Both the position numbers and the translations under genes were made by a program. 14,078 nt of DNA from Oscillospiraceae bacterium (lineage in GTDB: Bacteria > Bacillota > Clostridia > Oscillospirales > Ruminococcaceae). The stretch is from NCBI GenBank assembly GCA_014858325.1, contig RKCM01000044.1, forward strand, positions 1 through 14,078. Direction: 5' to 3'. Position 1 is the first letter of the stretch. Every line of letters begins with the position of its first letter. Below the pieces are notes generated by a model. It ran no database searches. It was not told where the DNA came from and saw nothing but the letters and a program-made list of their open reading frames with translations. Of the stretch, positions 1 to 7,723 are shown piece after piece.

Positions 1-18
1 CGATCCGGGTCGCCATTT

Positions 19-94
<76 letters not shown>

Positions 95-98
95 CAGC

Positions 99-143
99 AA
101 AACCACTTAAATCCGTTGAGATTTGAGTGGTTTTTTTGTTTTC
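99..143 (+). terminator. Intrinsic terminator of tRNA-Thr
   Basis: An 11-bp stem, CCACTTAAATC (103-113) with GATTTGAGTGG (120-130), has one U-G wobble and a 6-base loop. Seven T residues follow from 131, and the stem can be extended by AAAA/TTTT. It ends the tRNA transcript and separates it from the glnS promoter. Confidence 0.93.
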
Positions 144-146
144 ATC

Positions 147-175
147 TTGAAGCTGTGCCCCAAATGGTGTATTAT
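147..175 (+). promoter_or_regulatory. Sigma-A type promoter of glnS
   Basis: The -35 box TTGAAG (147-152), a 17-base spacer and the -10 box TATTAT (170-175) predict a start near 182. The roughly 50-base leader is too short for a T-box. It holds a small hairpin, GGGCA/TGCCC (200-213), just before the ribosome binding site. Confidence 0.75.
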
Positions 176-232
176 ATTTTAGTATCAGTAGTTAAAACTG
201 GGCAGCTATGCCCTGACAGGGGGAAAGCCACC

Positions 233-1891
233 ATGGCAGATAAAAACTTTTTGACCGACATCATTGACGCCGACCTTGCAGAAGGGGCCGTGAAGGAGAT
301 CCACACCCGCTTCCCGCCGGAGCCCAACGGCTATTTGCACATCGGCAGCGCCAAGGCCATCTACATCAACTGGTCCATCGCCAACCAGTACGGCGGCAAG
401 TTCAACCTCCGTCTGGACGACACCAACCCCGCCCGCGAAGGCGAGGAGTATGTCAACAGCATCATCGAGGACCTGCACTGGCTGGGGGCCGACCCCAACG
501 GCGGCGTCTTCTACGGCAGCGATTACTTCGACAAGTGCTACGAGTACGCCGAGAAGCTCATCCGGGAGGGCAAGGCCTACGTCGATGACCTGAGCCGCGA
601 CGAGATGCGGGAATACCGCGGCTCGGACGCCGGAAAGCCCAGCCGCCCCTCTCCGTGGCGGGACCGCAGCCCCGAGGAGAATCTGGACCTGTTCCGCCGG
701 ATGCGGGCCGGGGAGTTCCAGGAGGGCGAAAAGACCCTGCGCGCCAAGATCGACCTGGCCAGCCCCAACATGAACATGCGGGACCCGGCCATCTACCGCA
801 TCAAGTACGCCGAGCATCACCGTCAGGGCAGCAAGTGGTGCATCTACCCCATGTACGATTTTGCCCACCCCATCCAGGACGCCATCGAGGGCATTACCCA
901 CAGCATGTGCAGCCTGGAGTTTGAGAACCACCGCCCCCTGTACAACTGGGTCATCGAGAACATCTTCGGCACCGCCTTCCCCAAGCAGCGGGAGTTTGCC
1001 CGCCTGAACATGACCAACACCGTCATGAGCAAGCGCTACCTGCGGGAGCTGGTGGAGATGGGCATCGTGGACGGCTGGGACGATCCCCGGATGCCCACCC
1101 TCTGCGGCCTGCGCCGCCGGGGCTACACCCCCACTTCCATCTTTACCTTTGTGCGGGAGGCCGGTATCTCCAAGTCCGACAACCTCATCGATATGCGTCA
1201 GCTGGAGGCCTGCATCCGCAGTGAGCTGGACCTCACCGCCCAGCGCCGCATCGCCGTGCTGGACCCCGTGAAGCTCATCGTGGACAACTACCCCGCCGAC
1301 AAGACCGAGTATTTCGATGTGGCCAACAACCCCAACCGGGAGGCCAATGATACCACCACCCGCAAGGTGGCGTTCAGCCGTGAGCTGTGGATCGAGAACG
1401 AGGACTTTGCGGAGGTGCCGCCTCCCAAGTTCAAGCGGCTGACCGTGGGCGGCGAGGTCCGCCTCATGGGCGCCTACATCGTCAAGTGCGAGAGCGTGGA
1501 GAAGAACCCCGACGGCAGCATTGCCGCCATCCACTGCACCGCCGACCTGGAGACCGGCAACGGCAACCCCGCCGACGGCCGGAAGGTCAAGGGCACCATC
1601 CACTGGGTCAGCGCCGCCCACGCCGTGGACGCTGAGGTGCGGCTGTACGAGAAACTGTTCACCGAGGCCAACATGAACGCCATCCCCGAGGGCAGCGATT
1701 ACAAGGATTACCTCAACCCCGAGAGCGTTGTGGTGCGCAAGGGCTGCAAGCTGGAAGAAAGCCTGCGGGACGCAAAGCCCGGCGAAAAGTTCCAGTTTGT
1801 CCGCACCGGCTTCTTCACCCCGGACTCCAAGAACCCCGGCGTCTACAACCGGGTGGTCACCCTGCGTGACAGCTTCAAGCCCGGCAAGTAA
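233..1891 (+). CDS. glnS: Glutaminyl-tRNA synthetase
   Basis: Class I synthetase that charges tRNA-Gln with glutamine in the cytoplasm, using ATP. The 552 residues match the family's usual length (about 550). The Rossmann catalytic domain opens with RFPPEPNGYLHIGSAKAI, so the HIGH-type motif is HIGS (residues 36-39); the KMSKS-type motif is VMSKR (264-268), the form usual in GlnRS. The second half holds the two beta-barrel anticodon-binding domains. The ATG at 233 is chosen because it begins the family N-terminus and is preceded by AGGGGG about nine bases upstream; the open frame runs further upstream, but that part lies in the tRNA and promoter. Many Firmicutes lack GlnRS and make Gln-tRNA by GatCAB amidation, so a direct GlnRS points to a Clostridia lineage that acquired glnS. 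No clear terminator lies between glnS and the next small gene. Confidence 0.97.
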   Translation: MADKNFLTDIIDADLAEGAVKEIHTRFPPEPNGYLHIGSAKAIYINWSIANQYGGKFNLRLDDTNPAREGEEYVNSIIEDLHWLGADPNGGVFYGSDYFDKCYEYAEKLIREGKAYVDDLSRDEMREYRGSDAGKPSRPSPWRDRSPEENLDLFRRMRAGEFQEGEKTLRAKIDLASPNMNMRDPAIYRIKYAEHHRQGSKWCIYPMYDFAHPIQDAIEGITHSMCSLEFENHRPLYNWVIENIFGTAFPKQREFARLNMTNTVMSKRYLRELVEMGIVDGWDDPRMPTLCGLRRRGYTPTSIFTFVREAGISKSDNLIDMRQLEACIRSELDLTAQRRIAVLDPVKLIVDNYPADKTEYFDVANNPNREANDTTTRKVAFSRELWIENEDFAEVPPPKFKRLTVGGEVRLMGAYIVKCESVEKNPDGSIAAIHCTADLETGNGNPADGRKVKGTIHWVSAAHAVDAEVRLYEKLFTEANMNAIPEGSDYKDYLNPESVVVRKGCKLEESLRDAKPGEKFQFVRTGFFTPDSKNPGVYNRVVTLRDSFKPGK

Positions 1892-1932
1892 GCCGCAGGC
1901 ATAAATCTGGCCAAAGGAGCCCTTTTGAGACG

Positions 1933-2103
1933 ATGAAAAACCATACGACCCGGAATGTGATTTTCATGCTGATCCTGGACGTGGTCCTCGGCATCGTGCT
2001 GTCGCTGTACATCGCCAGCACAGGTACGGTCCCGGCAGCGGACAGCGCTGCGGTGGCTGCCGCTGCCTCGGGTGCGAGCTCTGCGCAGGCTGCACAGGAA
2101 TAA
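1933..2103 (+). CDS. Small single-span membrane peptide, 56 aa
   Basis: Hypothetical protein of unknown function. It begins MKNHTTRNVIF, has one hydrophobic segment at about residues 9-29 (short basic N-terminus, so probably N-in) and ends in a tail of about 25 residues made almost only of Ala, Ser, Gly and Gln. The segment could also be an uncleaved signal anchor. AAAGGAG lies at 1913-1919, 13 bases before the ATG, which is a long spacing; the only closer start, TTG at 1925, meets a stop at once. It is 41 bases after glnS, with no promoter visible in between, so it is probably co-transcribed with glnS, and a hairpin with a T-tract follows its stop. The ribosome binding site and hydrophobic pattern support a real gene, but the Ala-rich tail is low complexity. 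Confidence 0.6.
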   Translation: MKNHTTRNVIFMLILDVVLGIVLSLYIASTGTVPAADSAAVAAAASGASSAQAAQE

Positions 2104-2113
2104 CGCTTTGAGA

Positions 2114-2147
2114 ACTGCTGCACGGCCAGACTGTGCGGCAGTTTTTT
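2114..2147 (+). terminator. Terminator or attenuator before the LRR gene
   Basis: A 12-bp stem, ACTGCTGCACGG (2114-2125) with CTGTGCGGCAGT (2131-2142), includes two wobble pairs, has a 5-base loop and is followed by six T residues (2142-2147). The next gene's ribosome binding site (GGAG, 2151-2154) starts four bases later, leaving no room for a promoter between them. Transcription of the downstream operon must either pass this hairpin or come from an unseen promoter upstream of it. Confidence 0.85.
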
Positions 2148-2160
2148 GTTGGAGACGATC

Positions 2161-3243
2161 ATGATCTTAGATATTTTACCCCTCTCCGCGGCGGCGGCCC
2201 GCTTGGTGCGGGTGTACGGCAACGACCCCTGCGCCGTGCTGCCGGAGGCGCTGCCGGGCCCCCAGGGGGAGCAGTGGGCCCTCACCGAGCTGGGAGATTA
2301 CTGCTTTTCCGAGAAGCCCCGGAGGCTGCCTGCGGCCGCCGAGACCTGCCGCTATGCGCTGGCCGAGGACGGCAGCGCAAGGCTGCTGCGGGCCTTTGGG
2401 CAGGACGTGAGCGGCGGCGCAAAACGCCGCTACGACCTCGATTTTGGGGACGCTGCCGACGCTGCCCCGGAGGAGCTGCACCCGCTGTGCGGGAACTTCC
2501 TGGAAGAACTGACCCTGCCGGAGAGCCTGCGGGTGATCGGCAGCTGTGCCTTTTACAACTGCCGCCGCCTGCGCCGCCTTTGTGCCGGGGCAGGGGAGCT
2601 GACGGTGGGCAGCGATGTGTTTCTGAACTGCTTTGCGCTGGAAACGCTGGTGATGCAGGCGGCCCCCGAGCAGCCCACCGGGCTGTTTGCGCTGGTGGGC
2701 AGCATCACCGAGGCGGTGCGGGCGCTGTTCTGGCCCAAAGGCGAAACGGCCCCCCGGGCAGGGTTCTGGTACCCGGCCTACTGGGAGGACATCGAGGAGA
2801 CCCCGGCCCACATCCTGCTCCACACCTTCTCTGGCCAGGGCTACCACTACCGCCAGTGCTTTTTGGAGAACCGTCTGCTCCCGGCGGAGTACGACGCCAT
2901 CTTCCCCGAGGGCCACGATGCCGACGATGCAGCCGTAATGGCCATGCTCTGCTTTGAGCGGCTGCGCTGGCCCTGGAGCCTGAGCGAGAACGCCGCCGGG
3001 CACTACCGGGCGTTTCTGGCCGCCAACACGGGCCGGGTGCTGGCCCGGCTGCTGAAGGCGCAGGACACGGAGGGCATCCGGGCCCTGCTGGCGCTGGACG
3101 TGCTGGACAAAGAAGCCTTTGCGGCCGGTGCGGAGCTGGCGGCCAAGGCCGACAACGCCGCCGCTGCCGCTCTGCTGGCCGATGCGGAACACAAGAAGTA
3201 TGCGGCGGTGCCGAACAAAAAGAGGTACGATCTTGATTTCTGA
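2161..3243 (+). CDS. LRR_5/BspA-like plus ankyrin-like repeat protein
   Basis: A 360-residue protein without signal peptide or membrane span, so probably cytoplasmic. Residues about 112-165 contain a BspA/LRR_5-type unit (FLEELTLPESLRVIGSCAFYN) and a second, degenerate unit. Residues about 280-345 form short helical pairs like degenerate ankyrin repeats (LARLLKAQDTEGIRALLALDV). Such proteins usually mediate protein-protein contacts; the exact role is unknown. An octapeptide K-[RK]-R-Y-D-L-D-F occurs at 88-95 and again as the last eight residues. The ATG at 2161 follows GGAG with a 6-base gap; a TTG at 2146 is in frame but lies in the T-tract of the preceding hairpin. Its 3' end overlaps the start of the vWA gene by 11 bases, suggesting translational coupling. 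I infer a scaffold or substrate adaptor for the MoxR/vWA pair. Confidence 0.85.
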   Translation: MILDILPLSAAAARLVRVYGNDPCAVLPEALPGPQGEQWALTELGDYCFSEKPRRLPAAAETCRYALAEDGSARLLRAFGQDVSGGAKRRYDLDFGDAADAAPEELHPLCGNFLEELTLPESLRVIGSCAFYNCRRLRRLCAGAGELTVGSDVFLNCFALETLVMQAAPEQPTGLFALVGSITEAVRALFWPKGETAPRAGFWYPAYWEDIEETPAHILLHTFSGQGYHYRQCFLENRLLPAEYDAIFPEGHDADDAAVMAMLCFERLRWPWSLSENAAGHYRAFLAANTGRVLARLLKAQDTEGIRALLALDVLDKEAFAAGAELAAKADNAAAAALLADAEHKKYAAVPNKKRYDLDF

Positions 3244-4669
3244 AAAAGAAAAATTTTTCGACCCCCGGAAGCCCTTTCAGTCGAAGCGGCCGGAGACCCA
3301 TGAAGAATGGCAGGCCCGGATGGGGGGCGAGGTGCTGGCTGTGGTAAAAAGCGGGCTGTACCTCGATTTCCGCTTTCTGGATCAGGCCCTCTCGGCGCTG
3401 GCCCCCACCCCCGATGAGCGGTGCGGCGTGCTGGCAACGGATGGGCAGATCCTGTGCTACCAGCCCACGGCCCTGCTGCGGCTGTACAAAGAAAACCCGA
3501 AATATTTGAACCGCCTGTACCTGCACACGGTGTTCCACTGTGTGTTCCGCCACCTGTGGATGAAAGGGCGGCGGGATAAACGATTGTGGAGCCTGGCCTG
3601 CGACATCGCGGTGGAAAGCGTCCTCGACAGCCTGGGCAAAAAGAGCGTCCGGCGGCCCCTGAGCTACATCCGTCAGCACGCCTATGAGGAAATCAAAGCA
3701 CAGCAGAAGGTGGTGGCTGCGGCCCCCACCTACCGCTGGCTGGTTGGGCTGACGCCCGGCGTGCTGCGCCAGCTGGAGCGGGAGTTTACCACCGACGACC
3801 ACCGCCTGTGGCCCAAGGACGCCCCGGAGCAGCCCCGGCAGATGCCCACCCCTCTGCCCCAGAAGACCTGGCAGAAGATCGGGGAGCGGATGCAGACCGA
3901 GCTGGACCTGCGGGATAAGGAAGCGGGCGAGGGGGCCGACGCGCTGAAGGAACAGGTGAAAGCCGCCAACCGCAGCCGCCGCAGCTACGGCGACTTTTTG
4001 CGGCGGTTCTGCATCACCCGGGAGGAAGTGCATCTGGACCCGGACGAGTTTGATCTGAACTTCTACACCTACGGCCTTGCGGTGTACGGCAACCTGCCCC
4101 TCATCGAGCCGCTGGAAACGCGGGAGAGCAAGAAGATCGAAGAGCTGGCCCTCGTCATCGACACCAGCTACTCCACCTCCGGCGAGCTGGTGCGGGCGTT
4201 TCTGGCCGAGACCTACACCCTGCTGAAGGGCCGGGAGAACTTCTTCCACCGCATGAACCTCCATCTCATCCAAGCGGACAACAGCGTCCAGCAGGACCTC
4301 TGCATCCGCAATGAGGAAGAGCTCATCCACGCCATGAACCACTTCCAGCTGCGGGGCGGCGGCGGCACGGATTTCCGGCCTGCCTTTGCTTATGTGGACC
4401 GGCTCTGTGCCGAAAAGCAGTTTTCCAACCTCCGGGGGCTGCTCTACTTTACCGATGGCATGGGCACCTACCCGGCCCGCCGCCCGGGGTATGAGACGGC
4501 TTTCCTGTTTTTGGGCGACCGCTTCGACGACGCCAACGTCCCCCCCTGGGCCATGAAGGTGGTGCTGGACGAAGAAGAATTTACGGGGCAGAGCGCCCGC
4601 CCGGCCTCGGCGCTGGCCGAAGCGATGGGGGAGGAAGAGGACCTCTACCGCGATTTGAACAATTCCTGA
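3233..4669 (+). CDS. vWA-like DUF2201 protein, metallopeptidase-like N-terminus
   Basis: A 478-residue cytoplasmic protein of the DUF2201 type (putative metallopeptidase domain followed by a vWA-like domain). The C-terminal part has an intact metal-ion-dependent adhesion site: DTSYS (310-314), Thr in GGTD (379) and TDG (407-409). The N-terminal part has the metallopeptidase-like helix H98-T-V-F-H102-x4-H107: both His of HExxH and a third His are present, but Glu is replaced by Thr99, so classical zinc-peptidase activity is doubtful. Start choice: TTG at 3233, with AGAGG seven bases upstream, gives LISEKEKFFDPRK; ATG at 3200 (weak ribosome binding site) or ATG at 3320 are alternatives. It overlaps the LRR gene and is ten bases ahead of the MoxR ATPase gene, the usual partner of such vWA proteins. 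MIDAS proteins of this kind are thought to present clients to MoxR ATPases. Confidence 0.88.
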   Translation: MISEKEKFFDPRKPFQSKRPETHEEWQARMGGEVLAVVKSGLYLDFRFLDQALSALAPTPDERCGVLATDGQILCYQPTALLRLYKENPKYLNRLYLHTVFHCVFRHLWMKGRRDKRLWSLACDIAVESVLDSLGKKSVRRPLSYIRQHAYEEIKAQQKVVAAAPTYRWLVGLTPGVLRQLEREFTTDDHRLWPKDAPEQPRQMPTPLPQKTWQKIGERMQTELDLRDKEAGEGADALKEQVKAANRSRRSYGDFLRRFCITREEVHLDPDEFDLNFYTYGLAVYGNLPLIEPLETRESKKIEELALVIDTSYSTSGELVRAFLAETYTLLKGRENFFHRMNLHLIQADNSVQQDLCIRNEEELIHAMNHFQLRGGGGTDFRPAFAYVDRLCAEKQFSNLRGLLYFTDGMGTYPARRPGYETAFLFLGDRFDDANVPPWAMKVVLDEEEFTGQSARPASALAEAMGEEEDLYRDLNNS

Positions 4670-4679
4670 GGAGTTTGCT

Positions 4680-6218
4680 ATGAACATCAAACGAGCCAAA
4701 GAAGAGATCGAGCATACCGTCAAAGCCTATCTGGCCAAGGATGCCCTGGGGGAATACGCCATCCCAGCCATCCGCCAGCGGCCCATTCTGCTGATGGGCC
4801 CTCCGGGCATTGGCAAGACCCAGGTGATGGAGCAGGTGGCCCGGGAGTGCGGGGTGGCGCTGGTGGCCTACACCATCACCCACCACACCCGCCAGAGCGC
4901 CGTGGGCCTGCCCTTTATCCGGCAGCGCCACTACGGCGGCAGAGACGTGTCCGTGACGGAATACACCATGAGCGAGATCATTGCCAGCGTCTACGCCAAA
5001 ATGGAGGCCACGGGCCTTGCGGAGGGCATCCTCTTCATCGACGAGATCAACTGCGTCTCCGAGACGCTGGCCCCCACCATGCTGCAGTTTTTGCAGTGCA
5101 AGACCTTCGGCAACCAGGCGGTGCCCAAGGGCTGGGTCATCGTGGCCGCCGGCAACCCGCCGGAGTACAACAAGTCCGTCCGGGATTTTGATATCGTCAC
5201 GCTGGACCGCGTCCGCCGCATGGACATCGAGCCGGATCTTTCGGTGTGGAAGGATTACGCCCGGGGCGCTCACATCCACAGCGCCATCCTGAGCTATCTG
5301 GAGCTGCACCCCCAGAACTTCTACCAGATCAACGCCGACGTGGATGGCACCCAGTTCGTCACCGCCCGCGGATGGGAGGACCTGTCGAATCTTCTGGATA
5401 CCTATGAGACGCTGGGCCTGAAGGCCGACGAAGACCTCATCCGGGAATACATCCAGCACCAGAAGATCGCGGAGGACTTTTCCGCCTACCTGGACCTGTA
5501 TTACAAATACCGCGATGACTACGGCGTAGAAGAAATTCTGGCCGGGCAGGTCAAGCCCGCCGTCTATGCCCGGCTGCTGAATGCGCCCTTTGATGAGCGG
5601 CTCAGCCTTGTCAGCCTGATTCTGGCGGGCCTCAACACCCGGTTTGCGGCTTCCCGCCGGAAGGATGCGGTGGCCGATGGCTGCTATGCTTTCCTGCGGG
5701 AGGTAAAGAAGGCCTTTGCGGACCTGCCTGCTGACCTGCCCGACGGCCCGGCGGCGCTGTTTGCCCAGATGGCGGCGGACTATGACGCCGAGACTCAGAA
5801 GAAGCGGGAGGCGGGCCTTTTGAGCCGCGACGGGCAGAACGTCCGGCTGGAAACCTTTGCCGTGCTGCGGGGCTGGGAGGCCGCGCTGCGCCGGGCAGGC
5901 GCGCAGAGCGCAGACGAGGCCTTTGGCCTGCTGCGGGCTCAGTTCCAGACGCTGGCCGACGACCGTGAAGCGGCCCAGAACACCGCCTCCGCCGCGCTGG
6001 AAGCGGCCTTCGATTTCATGGAGCAGGCCTTTGCGGAGAGTCAGGAGATGGTGGTCTTCGTCACCGAGCTGACGCTCTCGCCCGCCGCCCACGCCTTTAT
6101 CACCGAGAACGGCTGCGAGCGGTATTTCCAGTACAACAAGGACCTTCTGCTGGACCACCGCAAGGCGGCGCTGCAGCAGGAGCTGGCCGCCGAGGAAAAG
6201 CGGCATGGGGGCATCTGA
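4680..6218 (+). CDS. MoxR-type AAA+ ATPase
   Basis: A 512-residue AAA+ ATPase of the MoxR/chaperone type. Walker A is GPPGIGKT (40-47), Walker B is ILFIDE (117-122), sensor 1 is AAGNP with Asn159, and arginine-finger candidates lie in LDRVRR (175-180). The stretch HHTRQSAVGLPFI (68-80) matches the conserved post-Walker A loop of vWA-linked MoxR proteins. The second half (about 260-512) is helical, long for a MoxR protein, and of unknown function. The ATG follows GAGGAG with a six-base gap, ten bases after the vWA stop, and a strong terminator follows. Known members act with vWA proteins in remodelling, metal insertion or stress functions. I infer ATP-driven remodelling of a client recruited by the vWA and LRR partners; the client cannot be told from sequence. 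Confidence 0.92.
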   Translation: MNIKRAKEEIEHTVKAYLAKDALGEYAIPAIRQRPILLMGPPGIGKTQVMEQVARECGVALVAYTITHHTRQSAVGLPFIRQRHYGGRDVSVTEYTMSEIIASVYAKMEATGLAEGILFIDEINCVSETLAPTMLQFLQCKTFGNQAVPKGWVIVAAGNPPEYNKSVRDFDIVTLDRVRRMDIEPDLSVWKDYARGAHIHSAILSYLELHPQNFYQINADVDGTQFVTARGWEDLSNLLDTYETLGLKADEDLIREYIQHQKIAEDFSAYLDLYYKYRDDYGVEEILAGQVKPAVYARLLNAPFDERLSLVSLILAGLNTRFAASRRKDAVADGCYAFLREVKKAFADLPADLPDGPAALFAQMAADYDAETQKKREAGLLSRDGQNVRLETFAVLRGWEAALRRAGAQSADEAFGLLRAQFQTLADDREAAQNTASAALEAAFDFMEQAFAESQEMVVFVTELTLSPAAHAFITENGCERYFQYNKDLLLDHRKAALQQELAAEEKRHGGI

Positions 6219-6257
6219 GCACCCGCGGAGAATCAGAACTCCCGAGGATAAAACAAG

Positions 6258-6295
6258 AGCAGGCGCTGTGCGGCAAAACACAGCGCCTGCTTTTT
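6258..6295 (+). terminator. Strong terminator of the LRR-vWA-MoxR unit
   Basis: A perfect 13-bp stem, AGCAGGCGCTGTG (6258-6270) with CACAGCGCCTGCT (6279-6291), has an 8-base loop and is followed by five T residues. It lies 40 bases after the MoxR stop. Confidence 0.95.
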
Positions 6296-6311
6296 GATAC
6301 GCGAAAAATGC

Positions 6312-6344
6312 AAAAGAAAAGCGTCCCGGAACTTTCCGAGACGC
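6312..6344 (-). terminator. Terminator of tRNA-fMet
   Basis: On the minus strand a hairpin of GCGTCTCGG with CCGGGACGC (6321-6344, one G-U wobble) is followed by TTTTCTTTT. It begins five bases after the tRNA 3' end, as expected for a single-tRNA transcript. Confidence 0.88.
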
Positions 6345-6348
6345 TTGG

Positions 6349-6425
<77 letters not shown>

Positions 6426-6441
6426 ATATTTACTTGTCTGC

Positions 6442-6458
6442 GTCAGCCTCTCGCTGAC
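6442..6458 (-). other. Hairpin in the tRNA-fMet 5' leader
   Basis: A perfect 6-bp stem, GTCAGC (6442-6447) with GCTGAC (6453-6458), has a 5-base loop. It lies between the predicted start of transcription (about 6460) and the mature 5' end (6425), so it would form the head of the leader that RNase P removes. Confidence 0.5.
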
Positions 6459-6467
6459 TGCTCAAGT

Positions 6468-6496
6468 ATAATACCACAATGGGGGGTGGATGTCAA
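6468..6496 (-). promoter_or_regulatory. Near-consensus promoter of tRNA-fMet
   Basis: On the minus strand the -35 box is TTGACA (6496-6491), the spacer is 17 bases and the -10 box is TATTAT (6473-6468). The perfect -35 box and ideal spacing fit a strongly transcribed stable RNA. Confidence 0.88.
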
Positions 6497-6547
6497 GTGC
6501 TTTTTGAGAAAAATCCGACTTTTCTTTGCGCGGGGCAACGGCAGAGC

Positions 6548-7723
6548 TTACTGACCGCTCTGCTTGCGCTTTTTGCGGGGATGGCGGACCCGGTAGAAGA
6601 CCACGCCGCCGATGGCGCCGACGACGATGGCGGGCCAGCAGCCCACAATGATGACGGCGAGGTCCTGCACGCCGCTGGTGAAGTTGGCCCAGCCGTCCAG
6701 CAAAGCGTTCTGCAGGCGGGAGGCAAAGCTCTCGTCCACGGGGGTATAGGTCTGCACCTCGTCCAGCGAGATGTAGACGGTGCAGCACTCCACCTGATCG
6801 CTGTACCAGTCCAGCTGGCTCTGGTAGCTTTCCAGCTGGTACTGCACATCGCTGAGGGAGGACTCGATCTCCAGTAAGTCGGAGAGGCTGTCGGCAGAAG
6901 CCTGCAGCTCCTGCAGGCGGGTGCGCTGGGCCTTCAGGTTGGCAAGGCGGGCCTCAAGGTCCACATACTGGCTGGTGACGTCCTCGGCCTGCTCGCTGCG
7001 GTTCACAAGGTTGCCGGCCTGGGCGGCGGCGGCGAGGAAGCTGGCGTAGTGCTCCTGCGGGACGCGCAGCGTCAGCGAGAGGGAGCGGGAGGAGCCGGTG
7101 TAGGTGGACTCGTTGCTGGACTCCATGTAGCCGTCGGCGTCGGCAAGCGCCTCGTCCAGCGCGGCGCGGGCGGCGTCGTAGTCCTTGCTTTCCAACGTGA
7201 GGTTGGCGGTGTAGATGATCTTAGAGTTTTGGGCGCTTTGGGCGCTCTGGGCAGCGCTGTCCTCGGCACTGCGCTCCAGCTGGCCGCTGGTGAGGACGGC
7301 GGCGCTGCCGCTGTCGGCCGAGTTGGTGGAATCCAGCGCGTAGCTGGCTGCCTCCGGCGCACCGGCCATGGCATAGGAGACCGCACCGCTCCCGGAGCGG
7401 GACATCTCATTGCGGAGGGGGGCAGAGGACTTGGCTCCGCCTACCCCGATGGTGCCGAGGTGAAGCACAGTGGTGGCCCCCAGCGCCACGGCACAGAAGG
7501 CGGCGCAGGCGGCGAGGCCCTTCCACGCCCGGCGGCTGGGGAAGCGGATGGGGCTCTTTTTGGGTGCCGGGGCGGGCACCACGGCCTTGGGTGCTTCCGC
7601 TGGAGCGGCTTTGGGCGGCTCCGCCTCGCTCTGGGCCTTGGCCTGCAGGGCAAGGAGCTTCGCTTTCAGTTCATCGGAAGCGTGCACCTCGTCCACCTCC
7701 ATCTTGTATTCATACCACCTCAT
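6548..7723 (-). CDS. Membrane anti-sigma factor with DUF4349 domain
   Basis: A 391-residue membrane protein. Residues 1-30 (MRWYEYKMEVDEVHASDELK) look like the short sigma-binding head of Clostridia anti-sigma factors; no zinc-binding HxxxCxxC is present. A Pro/Ala linker (35-58), a membrane span (about 68-90), a Ser/Ala-rich stretch and then a DUF4349 domain (about 168-378) follow. The latter includes a likely coiled coil (255-310, VDLEARLANLKAQRTRLQ) and a second span (354-377), and the protein ends with basic RHPRKKRK. The domain between the spans would lie outside the membrane and could sense the envelope signal. Its ATG (7723) overlaps the end of the sigma gene by 14 bases, the coupling usual for sigma/anti-sigma pairs. 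The N-terminal role is inferred from gene order and pattern. No convincing terminator follows; a perfect 7-bp hairpin at 6541-6563 over the stop codon lacks a T-tract. Confidence 0.87.
   Translation of the reverse strand: MRWYEYKMEVDEVHASDELKAKLLALQAKAQSEAEPPKAAPAEAPKAVVPAPAPKKSPIRFPSRRAWKGLAACAAFCAVALGATTVLHLGTIGVGGAKSSAPLRNEMSRSGSGAVSYAMAGAPEAASYALDSTNSADSGSAAVLTSGQLERSAEDSAAQSAQSAQNSKIIYTANLTLESKDYDAARAALDEALADADGYMESSNESTYTGSSRSLSLTLRVPQEHYASFLAAAAQAGNLVNRSEQAEDVTSQYVDLEARLANLKAQRTRLQELQASADSLSDLLEIESSLSDVQYQLESYQSQLDWYSDQVECCTVYISLDEVQTYTPVDESFASRLQNALLDGWANFTSGVQDLAVIIVGCWPAIVVGAIGGVVFYRVRHPRKKRKQSGQ

Noticed and set aside
1..18. Possible 3' end of another tRNA at the window edge
   Set aside because: CGATCC followed by GGGTCGCC resembles a T-arm end, but no CCA is encoded and the 5' half is outside the window, so it cannot be tested.
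176..232. T-box riboswitch before glnS
   Set aside because: The leader is only about 50 bases, with a single small hairpin and no antiterminator or T-box sequence.
206..1621. A 471-codon open frame on the minus strand inside glnS
   Set aside because: It is the antisense shadow of a G+C-rich gene: low-complexity Val/Gly/Ala/His sequence, no ribosome binding site, and glnS is certain on the other strand.
2705..4723. A 672-codon minus-strand open frame across the LRR and vWA genes
   Set aside because: Its composition is that of a shadow frame and it lies opposite two well-supported genes in one operon.
4581..6281. A 566-codon minus-strand open frame opposite the MoxR gene
   Set aside because: It runs through the MoxR terminator, has no start signal, and the plus strand encodes intact Walker motifs.
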